A stretch of 64,000 nt of DNA from Planctomycetota bacterium (lineage in GTDB: Bacteria; Planctomycetota; Planctomycetia; Pirellulales; Thermoguttaceae): contig JAKPGL010000183.1 of NCBI GenBank assembly GCA_029550925.1, positions 1 to 64,000 on the forward strand, written 5' to 3'. The position numbers and the translations under genes are program-made. Shown in pieces: positions 18,320-26,850 of this stretch (positions are counted from its first letter, which is position 1; the number at the start of each line of letters is the position of its first letter). The notes beneath the pieces are model-generated. The model saw only the letters and a program-made list of their open reading frames with translations, made no database searches and had not been told where the DNA came from.

Positions 18320-18369
18320 CCTCTATCCTCTATTTTCTCTTCTGGCTGCCTGCCAAGGGCGAATCCTTC

Positions 18370-19599
18370 TCACCGGTCCAATTCGCCGGCAATGATGTTG
18401 AGGCTCCCCAATACAGGCACAATATCGCTGATCATATGTCCCCGGATCAGGTGCGGCATCAGGGCGTAGTGGATAAACGACGGCGGCCGACAACGGGCCC
18501 GATACGCCGCATCGCCGCCCTGACCCACAATGTAAAATCCCAACTCTCCGTTCGGGGCTTCGGTGGCCGCATAAATCTCCTCATACGGCGCTTGAAAACC
18601 CCGGTTGGGCATGATGATCTCAAAATGAGTAATCAGGCCCTCAATCGTTTGATAGACGGCGCCCTTTTCCGGCAAGATCACCCGATAACCCGGATCGAGA
18701 TTGACCGGACCGGTCGGCAGATTCTCAATGGCCTGTTGGATAATTTTTAGACTTTCTTCCATCTCAGCAAGCCGAACCCGATATCGGGCGAAACAATCCC
18801 CCTCCGTCGCACAGCACACTTGAAAATCAAAATCCCGATAGCACAGGTACGGTTCGTCTTTGCGCAGGTCTCGAGTAACGCCGCTGGCGCGGGCCACCGG
18901 CCCGGAACAACCCCGGTTGACCGCCTCCTGTTTACTTAAAACGCCGATCCCCTTGGTTCGATCCACAAAGATACGATTTCGATCCATCAACAAGTGCAGG
19001 TCCCGGAGCACGCTCGGAAAAAATCGGCAAAACTCTCGGATCATCTGGATCGCTTTGGGCGAGGCGTCCCGACACAGGCCGCCCACTCGTGTGTAGCTGG
19101 TCGTAAACCGGGCCCCGCACAGGGCCTCGAAAATATCGTTGATTCGCTCCCGGGGGTTAAAGGCGTACATAAAGTGGGTATATGCCCCGGTATCTAGGCC
19201 CATCGCCCCGATACACACCAGGTGGTCGGAAATCCGAGCCAATTCCGCGGCAATCACCCGCAGGTACTGGCACCGCCGGGGCGGCTCGATCCCCAACAAT
19301 CGCTCGACTGCCTCGTGCCAGGCCACATTGTTGGCCGCCGAAGACACATAGTTCATCCGGTCCGTTACCACGACATACTGGTTATAGTCGAGCGATTCGC
19401 CCAGCTTCTCGAACCCGCAGTGAAGATAGCCGATGTCTGGCACAGCATCGACAATCCGTTCCCCGTCCAGCGTAAGGATCAGACGCAGAGTGGTGTGCAT
19501 GGCCGGGTGCTGCGGCCCAAAGTTCATCCGCCACACATACGGTTGCGGCTGGCCCGGCTCTGCCGATGATTCGGCCAATTCGCTTCGCTCCAGAGGCAT
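18370..19599 (-). CDS. nuoD: NADH-quinone oxidoreductase subunit D
   Basis: The 49-kDa-type subunit of complex I, 409 residues, shaping the quinone-binding pocket with NuoB and NuoH. Signatures are NFGPQHPAMHTTLRL (pocket His), GYLHCGFEKLGESLDYNQY, DRMNYVSSAANNVAWHEAVE and the C-terminal SLNIIAGELDR. It is separate from nuoC, not fused as in some gammaproteobacteria. The repeat-filled gap to nuoC (352 bases) is unusual for an operon that is otherwise fairly tight. Confidence 0.96.
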   Translation of the reverse strand: MPLERSELAESSAEPGQPQPYVWRMNFGPQHPAMHTTLRLILTLDGERIVDAVPDIGYLHCGFEKLGESLDYNQYVVVTDRMNYVSSAANNVAWHEAVERLLGIEPPRRCQYLRVIAAELARISDHLVCIGAMGLDTGAYTHFMYAFNPRERINDIFEALCGARFTTSYTRVGGLCRDASPKAIQMIREFCRFFPSVLRDLHLLMDRNRIFVDRTKGIGVLSKQEAVNRGCSGPVARASGVTRDLRKDEPYLCYRDFDFQVCCATEGDCFARYRVRLAEMEESLKIIQQAIENLPTGPVNLDPGYRVILPEKGAVYQTIEGLITHFEIIMPNRGFQAPYEEIYAATEAPNGELGFYIVGQGGDAAYRARCRPPSFIHYALMPHLIRGHMISDIVPVLGSLNIIAGELDR

Positions 19600-19664
19600 T
19601 GGAGATCTTTCCTCCTGAGGTGGGTCGTCTGCTTCCTTTTCTCCTTCTTTCTTTCAGCTTCCTC

Positions 19665-19690
19665 AAAAGGCTTCGACGGGGAAGCCTTTT
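19665..19690. other. Perfect 10-bp hairpin next to copy C
   Basis: AAAAGGCTTC (19665-19674) pairs exactly with GAAGCCTTTT (19681-19690) around a 6-base loop. On the plus strand it ends in a 6-U run and looks like a terminator, but no plus-strand gene precedes it. On the minus strand it lies inside the nuo mRNA, between nuoC and nuoD, and its U-tract is part of the stem, so it may be a weak attenuator. Confidence 0.5.
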
Positions 19691-19693
19691 TTC

Positions 19694-19879
19694 GTAACAC
19701 TTCGTCCGAATGAAGAAGCCACCTGATCTATGCGAGGAAAACCCTAGGTTGTCATTCCCCCGTAAGCGGGAATCCAGGTTCGTTCTCGTGAAAGCGGGAA
19801 ACCAGGAAATTACAACAGAAAAAACTGGATTCCTACTTTCGCAGGAAAGATAAGTTCCTCCATTCGGCGGAAGTGTTAC
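19694..19879. repeat. MITE-like element, copy C
   Basis: Terminal inverted repeats at 19694-19715 (GTAACACTTCGTCCGAATGA) and 19858-19879 match each other at about 20 of 22 positions. The adjoining 8 bases are CTTTTTTC on the left and TTTTTTTC on the right, a 7/8 direct repeat. The interior has a REP-like palindrome (GTCATTCCCCCGTAAGCGGG) and decayed copies. It sits in the nuo operon between nuoC and nuoD. Confidence 0.75.
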
Positions 19880-19951
19880 TTTTTTTCGAAATTACCTCCA
19901 ACGTTTCGGCTACATCGTATCCGGCTGGCTTTTGAATAGGTTCGAGTGGTT

Positions 19952-20452
19952 TCAACTTTCCGCTCGGCGGATTACCGGGAAATTATTTCGTTCGCCCAAG
20001 CCTTGCAGGGGGTAATCTTTCCGAAGCGGATGGGACGTAAACCCATCCGGCAGGAGTATCCGGCGAAGGTCGGGATGGCCAGCAAATCGGATGCCGAACA
20101 TGTCCCAGACTTCCCGTTCCAGCCAATTGGCAGCCTCCCACAGAGGGGTTACTGAGGGGGCCACCAACTCCGGCTCATCCAAAAAAGTGCGGACCACGAT
20201 CCGCTGATTGGTTTGGGTATTGGTCAGCACATAGACGAGTCCGAACCGGCCGGGCATCTTTTGAAGATAATATAGGTAATCTACACAGGTTATGTCAGCC
20301 AGCATGTCAAATCCATGCTGCTCCTTGAGCGTCTGAAGCAGCAGGAAAAGCCGATCCCGGCTCACACAAACCCGCACCTGCCCCCGAAACTCACTCCAAC
20401 TGAGCGAAGGAAATTCCTTTTGCAGCAGTTGCACAATGCCCGGCACGTCCAT
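19952..20452 (-). CDS. nuoC: NADH-quinone oxidoreductase subunit C
   Basis: The 30-kDa-type connecting subunit, 166 residues. It contains DITCVDYL, FGLVYVLTN and the signature WEAANWLEREVWDMFGIRFAGHPDLRRIL, ending DYPLQG. It has no cofactor and joins the hydrogenase-like core with NuoB and NuoD. It lies 56 bases after nuoB. Confidence 0.95.
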   Translation of the reverse strand: MDVPGIVQLLQKEFPSLSWSEFRGQVRVCVSRDRLFLLLQTLKEQHGFDMLADITCVDYLYYLQKMPGRFGLVYVLTNTQTNQRIVVRTFLDEPELVAPSVTPLWEAANWLEREVWDMFGIRFAGHPDLRRILLPDGFTSHPLRKDYPLQGLGERNNFPVIRRAES

Positions 20453-20508
20453 GACAGATGATCCAAATTTCGCCCCTAAGAAATAAAAACTCCAAAACCA
20501 GAGCAGCC

Positions 20509-21093
20509 TTATGCGAAATGCTCTCCGTCAAGCGGCTGGGAAGCAATGACTCCTGGCAGCCCGGCCCGACCCTCAGGCCGCATCGCCAGGGGGGGTTTCT
20601 GCCGCTCCGGATCCACAAACTCCCGGCCCATCACCGTCCCTTCTCGTTGGATTTTCTCCTGTAGGTCCACAATAGCCTGGATCAGTTGCTCTGGCCGGGG
20701 GGGACAGCCCGGCACATAAATATCCACCGGAATAAACCGGTCGATCCCTTGGACCACCGCATAGGTATCAAATACCCCCCCGGTCGAGGCGCAGGCCCCC
20801 ATTGAAATACACCATTTCGGCTCGTGCATCTGGAGCCAAATCCGCTGTAAGACCGGCATCATTTTGATAGGCACTCGGCCCGCTACGATCATCAGGTCTG
20901 CTTGCCGGGGACTGAACCGAAACACCTCCGCCCCGAACCGGGCAATATCGTTTCGGCTTGCGCCGGTGGCCATCAGTTCGATCCCGCAACAGGCCGTGGC
21001 AAAAGGCATTGGCCAAAGGCTGTACTTTCGGCACCAGTTGGCTATGGCATCCAGTTTGGTGATCCGCACATTATCGGGCAGTTCTAACGCCAT
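20509..21093 (-). CDS. nuoB: NADH-quinone oxidoreductase subunit B
   Basis: A 194-residue subunit carrying cluster N2, the last electron donor to quinone. Ligands are visible in [12 protein letters not shown] (adjacent Cys pair), GACASTGG and [16 protein letters not shown]. The region [21 protein letters not shown] is family-typical. The gene overlaps nuoA by 10 bases, suggesting translational coupling. Confidence 0.96.
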   Translation of the reverse strand: MALELPDNVRITKLDAIANWCRKYSLWPMPFATACCGIELMATGASRNDIARFGAEVFRFSPRQADLMIVAGRVPIKMMPVLQRIWLQMHEPKWCISMGACASTGGVFDTYAVVQGIDRFIPVDIYVPGCPPRPEQLIQAIVDLQEKIQREGTVMGREFVDPERQKPPLAMRPEGRAGLPGVIASQPLDGEHFA

Positions 21094-21620
21094 CGCAGAA
21101 TACCCTTGCGCCAGTCATAGAGATAGCCGACGGCCAGCAGGCCGATAAACACCAAAGCCCCAGCCAAGACGAGCCGTCGGCTTTCGATCATACCGGCCGA
21201 GACCGCCCCGTCCATCCCCACCGGAGGCGGTTGAGGGCTTTCTTCGGAGACGGAGGTCGATTTTGGTTCGACCCTCTGACCAGCCTCTCCCTGAGTGGAG
21301 GAAAACGCCGACGGGGCGGCCTGGGTGCGTGGGCTCGAGGAAAAGAGAATTGTTTGGCGTCCTACCCCGGCAGCCACCGCCCAGGGATACAGCAACAACA
21401 CCTCTACATCAAACACCAAAAAGGCCACCGCCAAAAGATAAAATCGCACATCCAGCCGGCGGCGGGCGTCGTGGAACGGGTCCATGCCGCTTTCATACGG
21501 CATGGCCTTGACCGGGTTTGGGCGTCGGGGGTTCCAGACATACCCGATCCCGATGAAGACCCCGCCAACGGCCAAAAGAAACAGAAAAAACAAAAAAATG
21601 GGCCAAAATGACGTGAACAT
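21084..21620 (-). CDS. nuoA: NADH-quinone oxidoreductase subunit A
   Basis: A three-helix membrane subunit at the hinge of complex I. Conserved parts are [49 protein letters not shown]. At 178 residues it is about 40-50 longer than usual. The extra sequence is a Ser/Pro/Glu-rich loop (about residues 92-145) between helices 2 and 3, with helix 3 resuming at [19 protein letters not shown]. It is the first gene of the operon. Its ATG lies only 9 bases after a consensus -10 box. Confidence 0.95.
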   Translation of the reverse strand: MFTSFWPIFLFFLFLLAVGGVFIGIGYVWNPRRPNPVKAMPYESGMDPFHDARRRLDVRFYLLAVAFLVFDVEVLLLYPWAVAAGVGRQTILFSSSPRTQAAPSAFSSTQGEAGQRVEPKSTSVSEESPQPPPVGMDGAVSAGMIESRRLVLAGALVFIGLLAVGYLYDWRKGILRWR

Positions 21621-21628
21621 GGCTCCGC

Positions 21629-21657
21629 ATTATAAAAAAAATGCTTCTGCCGGTCAA
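21629..21657 (-). promoter_or_regulatory. Promoter of the nuo operon
   Basis: On the minus strand TTGACC (21657-21652) and TATAAT (21634-21629) are separated by 17 bases, an excellent sigma-70-type match. Transcription should start about 6-8 bases later, almost at the nuoA ATG (21620). The GGAG motif lies between the -10 box and the ATG, so the leader may be extremely short. Confidence 0.7.
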
Positions 21658-22101
21658 TCACGGGGGGCAGTCGGGAAGCCGGTTGCGATGCCCCCCTCCG
21701 ACCTACAACCGCTTCCGATAGCATCATGATGCTCGCTTCCAGCTGTAGCAATGACCGCCGGATGGGGCGGAGACGACTGTGCGGATGGAAGGCGTGAGGG
21801 CTAGTCTCCGCTGGCCAAACGATCCCGTCGCCCCGGATAATCGCCGACCAGGCGGCGAACCTCCTCAGAATCTCTATTTTTGTTGTAATTTTCTCCTACT
21901 ACTATTTTCTTCTTACCATACATATCTATTCCTTCCCCCCAACGGGTCTCTTACTGCTCTGAAAACTCCAACGCCCCTCCTCCTAATCCCTCGCCCCCCG
22001 TTCCCGAATCGCGCCCCCGCAACCGGCTGGCGGGGGAATCGGCCCCTCCAAGAAATTTCTCCGCGGACAAACGCTGTGATTCCAGGACCGGAAGAATTTT
22101 T
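21658..22101. other. Intergenic region, no gene seen
   Basis: It lies between the nuo promoter and copy D. It contains pyrimidine-rich, low-complexity sequence around 21890-21960 and short frames without recognisable starts or composition. No RNA gene was recognised. Confidence 0.4.
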
Positions 22102-22264
22102 GTAACATTTTAGCCCAATGCAGTACCTTGTCACTGCTACACAAGCAGGGATCCAGGTCTTTCAAGAGTTTTTGTTTTTCTGGATTCCCGCTTCCGCGGG
22201 AACGACAACCTTGGGCCAATTTCGCTCTAAAATAAGCCTCCTCTGCATTCGGCTAAAGTGTTAC
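22102..22264. repeat. MITE-like element, copy D, with exact 8-bp flanking repeat
   Basis: Terminal inverted repeats at 22102-22123 (GTAACATTTTAGCCCAATGC) and 22243-22264. The 8 bases on each side are identical, GAATTTTT at 22094-22101 and 22265-22272, as expected of a target-site duplication. The interior is shorter than in E or G (163 bp in all). It keeps GGATTCCCGCTTCCGCGGGA and the CCTTGGGCCAATTTCGCTCT segment shared with copy G. Confidence 0.82.
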
Positions 22265-22402
22265 GAATTTTTTCCCTCTTGCCGGTTGATCTTGGCGAGC
22301 AGAGCGATTAGCCTAGGAAGAGCGTCGGGGCTTTTCGACGCGAGGAGTTTCGTTTGGGTGAATGAAGAAATAGAAGCGTCTTATTTCCTGGAGTAGAAAC
22401 AT

Positions 22403-23776
22403 ATGATGAGAAAAGAGGATCGGAGAACGTTTTTACGGCAAGCGGCGGCGGTGGGAACGGTTTGGACGGCGGCGCCGGCAATCGCCAAAAGTTCACAAAG
22501 TCCTAATGAGCGGATTCGGACGGCGGTCGTGGGCCTGGGAGGCCGCGGCAGGTATAGTCTATGCGGAGCCATCTATCAATTGGCCAAGGAGGAAAACGTC
22601 GAGATCGTCGGCCTGAGCGATTGCGACCAACACCGTATGGAAGCGGCGGCAAAAGAGGTCGAGCAGCATTTGGGCGTTCGGCCTCGGTTGGAGGTCGATA
22701 TGCGCCGGCTGTTGGAGGACAAAAGCATCCACGCCATCCTATTGGCTACTCCGAACCACTGGCACGCCTTGCAAACCATCTGGGCCTGCCAGGCGGGAAA
22801 AGATGTTTATGTGGAAAAACCCGCCTCGCACAACCTGCGGGAAGGTCGAAAAATGGTCGAGGCCGCCCGAAAGTACCAACGCATGGTCCAGGTGGGTACC
22901 CAGTGCCGATCCAGCCCGAAAATCCGCGAAGGAATCGCCAAACTCCATCAGGGCGTCATTGGGCGGGTGTATATGGCCCGAGGGATCGCCTTTAAACTTC
23001 GCGCCGGCGGCAAAAACGCCATCGGGCCTGTGCCGGAAGGAATGAATTGGGACCTCTGGTTGGGGCCAGCCCCGGAGGCCCCGTACAATCAGTTGGCCGT
23101 TACCCGATGGCGATTCCTGAAGGCCTACGGCAACGGCGAACTGGGCGACCAGGGCGTGCATCAGGTGGATATGATCCGATGGGGCCTTCGGCTGGATCAG
23201 CACCCGATCCGGATTCAATCCCTGGGGGCCAGCAACTTTCGGCCTGCCAGCGACGAGGATACTCCGGGCCAGCAAACCATGACCGCCAAGTTCGCCGGCA
23301 AAGATGAGGGCCGGGACTTGCTGGTGCATTTTGAGACCCGCGACGGGTTTACCAACGACGAGGCGGGCATGGGCATTAAGTATCCTTTTGTTGATCATCG
23401 GAACGTCTGCGGGGTGATTTTCTTCGGCACAGAAGGCTACATGATCATCCCGGACTATTCCAGCTATTACACGTTCCTGGGTCCGAACCGAGAGCTGGGC
23501 CCTCATGACAGCGTGCCGGAAGCCCCGATGATGGATCAGGACCATGTGCGCAATTGGCTGCGGGCCATCCGCTCCCGCCGTCGCGAAGACCTCAGCGCCG
23601 ACATCGAAGAGGGGCATTTGTCGGCGGCTGTCTGCCACCTGGCCAATATCGCCTGCACCCTGGAACGGACCCTCCGGTTCGACGCGGCGGCGGAAAAGTT
23701 CGTCGGCGACCCGGACGCGGATAAGCTGCTTAGCCGACAGTATCGGCCGCCGTATCTACTGCCAGAACAGGTGTAA
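22403..23776 (+). CDS. Exported Gfo/Idh/MocA-family oxidoreductase
   Basis: A 457-residue secreted oxidoreductase. The N-terminal twin-arginine-type signal is RRTFLRQAAAVGTVWTAAPAIA. The Rossmann start is RIRTAVVGLGGRGR, and the catalytic-lysine segment is VEKPASHNLREGR. A C-terminal substrate domain follows, with NWDLWLGPAP and ELGDQGVHQVDMIRW, typical of planctomycete members. GGAG lies 11 bases upstream of the ATG pair. The next gene starts 41 bases after its stop, so the two are probably co-transcribed. Substrate unknown; a polyol or modified sugar is an inference. Confidence 0.87.
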   Translation: MMRKEDRRTFLRQAAAVGTVWTAAPAIAKSSQSPNERIRTAVVGLGGRGRYSLCGAIYQLAKEENVEIVGLSDCDQHRMEAAAKEVEQHLGVRPRLEVDMRRLLEDKSIHAILLATPNHWHALQTIWACQAGKDVYVEKPASHNLREGRKMVEAARKYQRMVQVGTQCRSSPKIREGIAKLHQGVIGRVYMARGIAFKLRAGGKNAIGPVPEGMNWDLWLGPAPEAPYNQLAVTRWRFLKAYGNGELGDQGVHQVDMIRWGLRLDQHPIRIQSLGASNFRPASDEDTPGQQTMTAKFAGKDEGRDLLVHFETRDGFTNDEAGMGIKYPFVDHRNVCGVIFFGTEGYMIIPDYSSYYTFLGPNRELGPHDSVPEAPMMDQDHVRNWLRAIRSRRREDLSADIEEGHLSAAVCHLANIACTLERTLRFDAAAEKFVGDPDADKLLSRQYRPPYLLPEQV

Positions 23777-23817
23777 CTGTTTCTTCTTCCACCGATTTTT
23801 TACGAAAGGGCCAGACG

Positions 23818-24960
23818 ATGCATCGTGCTTGGGCGTTTCGAGTAGGAGTAATGGGGCTGGTTTGGGGGGCAGTTGTTGGGCAGACGGCCAGATCGGCCGA
23901 GCCAGCCGCTCCGCCCGCCGCTTCGGACTCCTGGGCGGTGGTTAGCGAAGACGACCGGGCCATCAAGATCGAAACCGATCGTCTGGAAGCCGTCATCCCG
24001 AAGAAAAACCCCAAACACTGGATGACCGGCATCGAGAAAGGCTCTTTTTTGGACAAGGCCACCGGCTTCCGAGAGGTGGGCGACGGCCTGATGGTGGTCG
24101 ATTGGCTGATGGAACCCGGCAGCGACCAGGAGTACGCCGACCAACTTTCCGCCCCCAACGGCGAGGGAATCGTCCGCTACACCTGGTACGAAAACGAGAC
24201 GGACCCGAACCGGCGGCATTACGCCCTGATGGCCCACGGCAGTAGCCATCGCAAACGGATCATCGAAGGCCCGCAGCTTTGCCATCGGATGAAGCCGGTC
24301 CAGCCGGAGGTGATTCGGGGCAAAGATTTTGTAGCCGTTCGGACGACCTATCGGTTTGAATATGCGGCTCCGGGCCGAAAGCCGGGCAGCCGATGGACCC
24401 AACTGCTCGTTTTCCCCAAGGGGGAACGATTTTTCCTCCTGATGGACCAAATCGACAGCGTGAACGATTCGCCGGAGATGTTCCTGCGGAACGATACGCC
24501 CGGCTGTATTCGGCACAACCGGGGCGACACGTTCAGCGAGGTGTATTTGAGTTATTTGAGCGGACCGAAGGGGGTGCGCATCCCGACCAGCGAGTTTTTC
24601 GAGCCGTTCCCGCCGGACCGGAAGTTCAACTATCGGCGGGATACCCACCGAGTGCCGGAACATTTTATCCGGGCCTATCGGCTTCGGGACCCAAAGACAG
24701 GACAGGATGGGCCGTGGTTGGCTGGCTTGACCTTGGAGCCATCGGTCGTCTATGAGGCCTGGTGCAGCCAGCGACCGGGCGGCATTATTGTGATGATCGA
24801 AGAGGTGCACGGTAAACCTGTGAAGGCTGGAGAGACGTTCCGGGCGGCCCACCTGGTCGGCTATTTCGACTCAATCCCCGAGATGCACCAGGTCTATGAG
24901 CGGTACAAGGGCCACACCGGCCTGGAAGTTGACAAAACCGCTTGGCGCTTGGTCAAGTAG
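23818..24960 (+). CDS. Exported protein of unknown function
   Basis: A 380-residue protein with an N-terminal signal peptide ending near AARSAEPAA (residues 1-30, ARSAEPA cleavage region). I do not recognise the family. The mature part is rich in aromatic and charged residues and appears all-beta, with repeated short strands (RTTYRFEYAAPGRKPG, WTQLLVFPKGERFFLLMDQID), reminiscent of carbohydrate-active or sugar-binding beta-sandwich proteins. It follows the secreted oxidoreductase by 41 bases, so a shared role in catabolism of an exported substrate is plausible. A GC-rich stem with a T-rich tail downstream (25007-25051) may terminate the transcript. Confidence 0.7.
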   Translation: MHRAWAFRVGVMGLVWGAVVGQTARSAEPAAPPAASDSWAVVSEDDRAIKIETDRLEAVIPKKNPKHWMTGIEKGSFLDKATGFREVGDGLMVVDWLMEPGSDQEYADQLSAPNGEGIVRYTWYENETDPNRRHYALMAHGSSHRKRIIEGPQLCHRMKPVQPEVIRGKDFVAVRTTYRFEYAAPGRKPGSRWTQLLVFPKGERFFLLMDQIDSVNDSPEMFLRNDTPGCIRHNRGDTFSEVYLSYLSGPKGVRIPTSEFFEPFPPDRKFNYRRDTHRVPEHFIRAYRLRDPKTGQDGPWLAGLTLEPSVVYEAWCSQRPGGIIVMIEEVHGKPVKAGETFRAAHLVGYFDSIPEMHQVYERYKGHTGLEVDKTAWRLVK

Positions 24961-25006
24961 GTTTCGGCCGAAGCAGCTTGCGGCCGACTATTTGGGGGTC
25001 GGTTTA

Positions 25007-25051
25007 GGGGCTGGGACAGATGGGCTTTCCCGAACCAGCCCCCTTGCTTTT
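25007..25051 (+). terminator. Possible intrinsic terminator
   Basis: GGGGCTGG (25007-25014) pairs with CCAGCCCC (25035-25042), followed by CTTGCTTTT. The 20-base loop is large, so the call is tentative. It lies 46 bases after the preceding stop codon. Confidence 0.4.
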
Positions 25052-25182
25052 GGGGTTAAAATGGAGGATGATAAAGGACTTTAAGCAGGAAGGCGGCACT
25101 TGCGGTCTGGCCGCTGTGGGTTTTGCCCTTGCGAAGTCTATCTACTTCCTCCTAGAAGTCTAACCCTCGGAGTGGCTCTGGT

Positions 25183-25656
25183 ATGGCGGAGGGAAGCCAC
25201 TGGGATTTTCATAGGCTCCAGATGGTGGATATTGGGGCCAAGGAGACTACGTTACGGATTGCCCGGGCAAGCGCTTGCGTGCGGATGCAGCCGGAGACGC
25301 TGGATCGGCTTCGGCGGGGGCAGTTGCCCAAGGGGGATGTGTTGCAGGCGGCGCGGGTGGCCGGTATCATGGCGGCCAAACGGACCGCTGAACTGATCCC
25401 TTTGTGCCATCCGGTACCGCTGGATGTGGTCCGGGTGGAGTTCAGTTTTCCGGATAGCAGTACGGCGGCCATCGAGGCGGAGGCGCGGGCGACAGCCCGA
25501 ACCGGCGTCGAAATGGAGGCCCTGACCGCGGCGGCGGTCGCCGCATTGACCATTTACGATATGTGTAAGAGTCTGGACCGAGCGATGGTCATTCAACAGA
25601 TCCAATTGGAAGAGAAATCGGGCGGCAAAAGCGGCCACTTTCTCCGAAGTTCTTAA
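25183..25656 (+). CDS. moaC: Cyclic pyranopterin monophosphate synthase
   Basis: A 157-residue enzyme of molybdenum/tungsten cofactor biosynthesis that rearranges the MoaA product into cyclic pyranopterin monophosphate. Recognised by MVDIGAKETTLRIARA, KGDVLQAARVAGIMAAKRTAELIPLCHPVPLD and GVEMEALTAAAVAALTIYDMCKSLD, which include the active-site Lys, His and Asp. Length is standard. No other moa gene is close by. The cofactor would serve enzymes such as the AOR-family protein at 33104 (not linked in one operon). Confidence 0.95.
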   Translation: MAEGSHWDFHRLQMVDIGAKETTLRIARASACVRMQPETLDRLRRGQLPKGDVLQAARVAGIMAAKRTAELIPLCHPVPLDVVRVEFSFPDSSTAAIEAEARATARTGVEMEALTAAAVAALTIYDMCKSLDRAMVIQQIQLEEKSGGKSGHFLRSS

Positions 25657-25683
25657 GCGTATTTGCTCGCGAGGAAAATAAGA

Positions 25684-26730
25684 GTGAGTCAAAGGATGGT
25701 CCCGGAACAGGAATCCTATCCCTCCGAGGCGTCGGCTCAGAGGTTCCCCTGGGCTGTTCCGTTGGATTTGCGCAAGATTTACGCTCCTGTGGAAGCCGAA
25801 ATCGCCCAAGTGGAACAACTGCTAGAGCAAGAACTTTCCAGCCGGTTCCCGACGGTGGATGAATTGATGAAGCACGGATTTCGGCTTGGGGGCAAGCGGA
25901 TGCGGCCGGCGCTGGTGCTTCTCAGCGCCAAGGCAAGCGGCAAAGTGTGCGAGGAACACATTCTTATCAGTGCGGTGGTGGAGATGATCCACACGGCCAC
26001 GCTCGTCCATGACGATGTGCTGGACGAGGCGACGTTGCGGCGTCATTTGATGACTGTAAACGCCCGTTGGAACAATGAAGCCAGTGTGCTGCTGGGGGAC
26101 TATCTTTTCACCCATGCCTTGTGTTTGACGACTCGCTTGGAAGATATTTCCGTTTATCGACTTTTGGCCGAAACCACCCGGACGCTTTGCGAGGGGGAAC
26201 TCCGGCAGGTGCAACACCGCGGCAATTACGAGATCAGCGAAGAGGAGTATTTAGACATCATTGGCGAGAAGACGGCGGCGCTATGCCAATGCGCCGCCTA
26301 TTTGGGCGCGTATTACGCCGGGGCGTCGGCCAGCCAACAGGAGGCCCTCCGGAGCTACGGCGGCGATCTGGGCGTCGCCTTCCAGATTACCGACGATCTG
26401 TTGGACCTGGTGGGCGATGAACAAACCGTGGGCAAATCCCTGGGCACCGACTTGGCCAAGCAGAAACTTACCTTGCCGCTCATCCGGCTGCTCGCTCAAT
26501 TGGCCGAGCAAGATCGCTCCGCGGTGGTGGAGTTGCTCCGCCAGCCGATCCAAGCCGTTCGGCCAGCGCTCTGCGATTGGTTAAGGCGCACCAACGCTTT
26601 GAACTATTCCTACCAAAAGGCGAAAGAATATATCCAACGCGCCCAATCGCATCTGGAAGTTTTCCCTCCCAGCCCGGCCCGTACTGCCCTGGCACAATTG
26701 GCCGACTTTGTACTCATACGTCAGCATTGA
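25684..26730 (+). CDS. Polyprenyl diphosphate synthase
   Basis: A trans-prenyltransferase, about 348 residues, extending allylic diphosphates with isopentenyl diphosphate for quinone side chains. Both Asp-rich motifs are present: HDDVLDEATLRRH (first) and FQITDDLLDLVGDE (second). GGKRMRPALVLLSAKA is also typical. The chain length of the product cannot be told from sequence. A menaquinone side chain would suit the adjacent complex I respiration. GTG at 25684 is chosen since GAGGA lies 8 bases upstream. The frame also opens at a TTG (25663). The gene follows moaC by 27 bases. Confidence 0.9.
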   Translation: MSQRMVPEQESYPSEASAQRFPWAVPLDLRKIYAPVEAEIAQVEQLLEQELSSRFPTVDELMKHGFRLGGKRMRPALVLLSAKASGKVCEEHILISAVVEMIHTATLVHDDVLDEATLRRHLMTVNARWNNEASVLLGDYLFTHALCLTTRLEDISVYRLLAETTRTLCEGELRQVQHRGNYEISEEEYLDIIGEKTAALCQCAAYLGAYYAGASASQQEALRSYGGDLGVAFQITDDLLDLVGDEQTVGKSLGTDLAKQKLTLPLIRLLAQLAEQDRSAVVELLRQPIQAVRPALCDWLRRTNALNYSYQKAKEYIQRAQSHLEVFPPSPARTALAQLADFVLIRQH

Positions 26731-26850
26731 CCAGGAATCCCTTCTCTTTGGAGTGTTTGGGGGAGGGCCGTCCCTCGTCCTCTATTGGGGAACGGAACCT
26801 TTGGGGGCCGCCGTCTGTGGCGCCGCCTTGGCCGACCGAATCCCGTCCCA

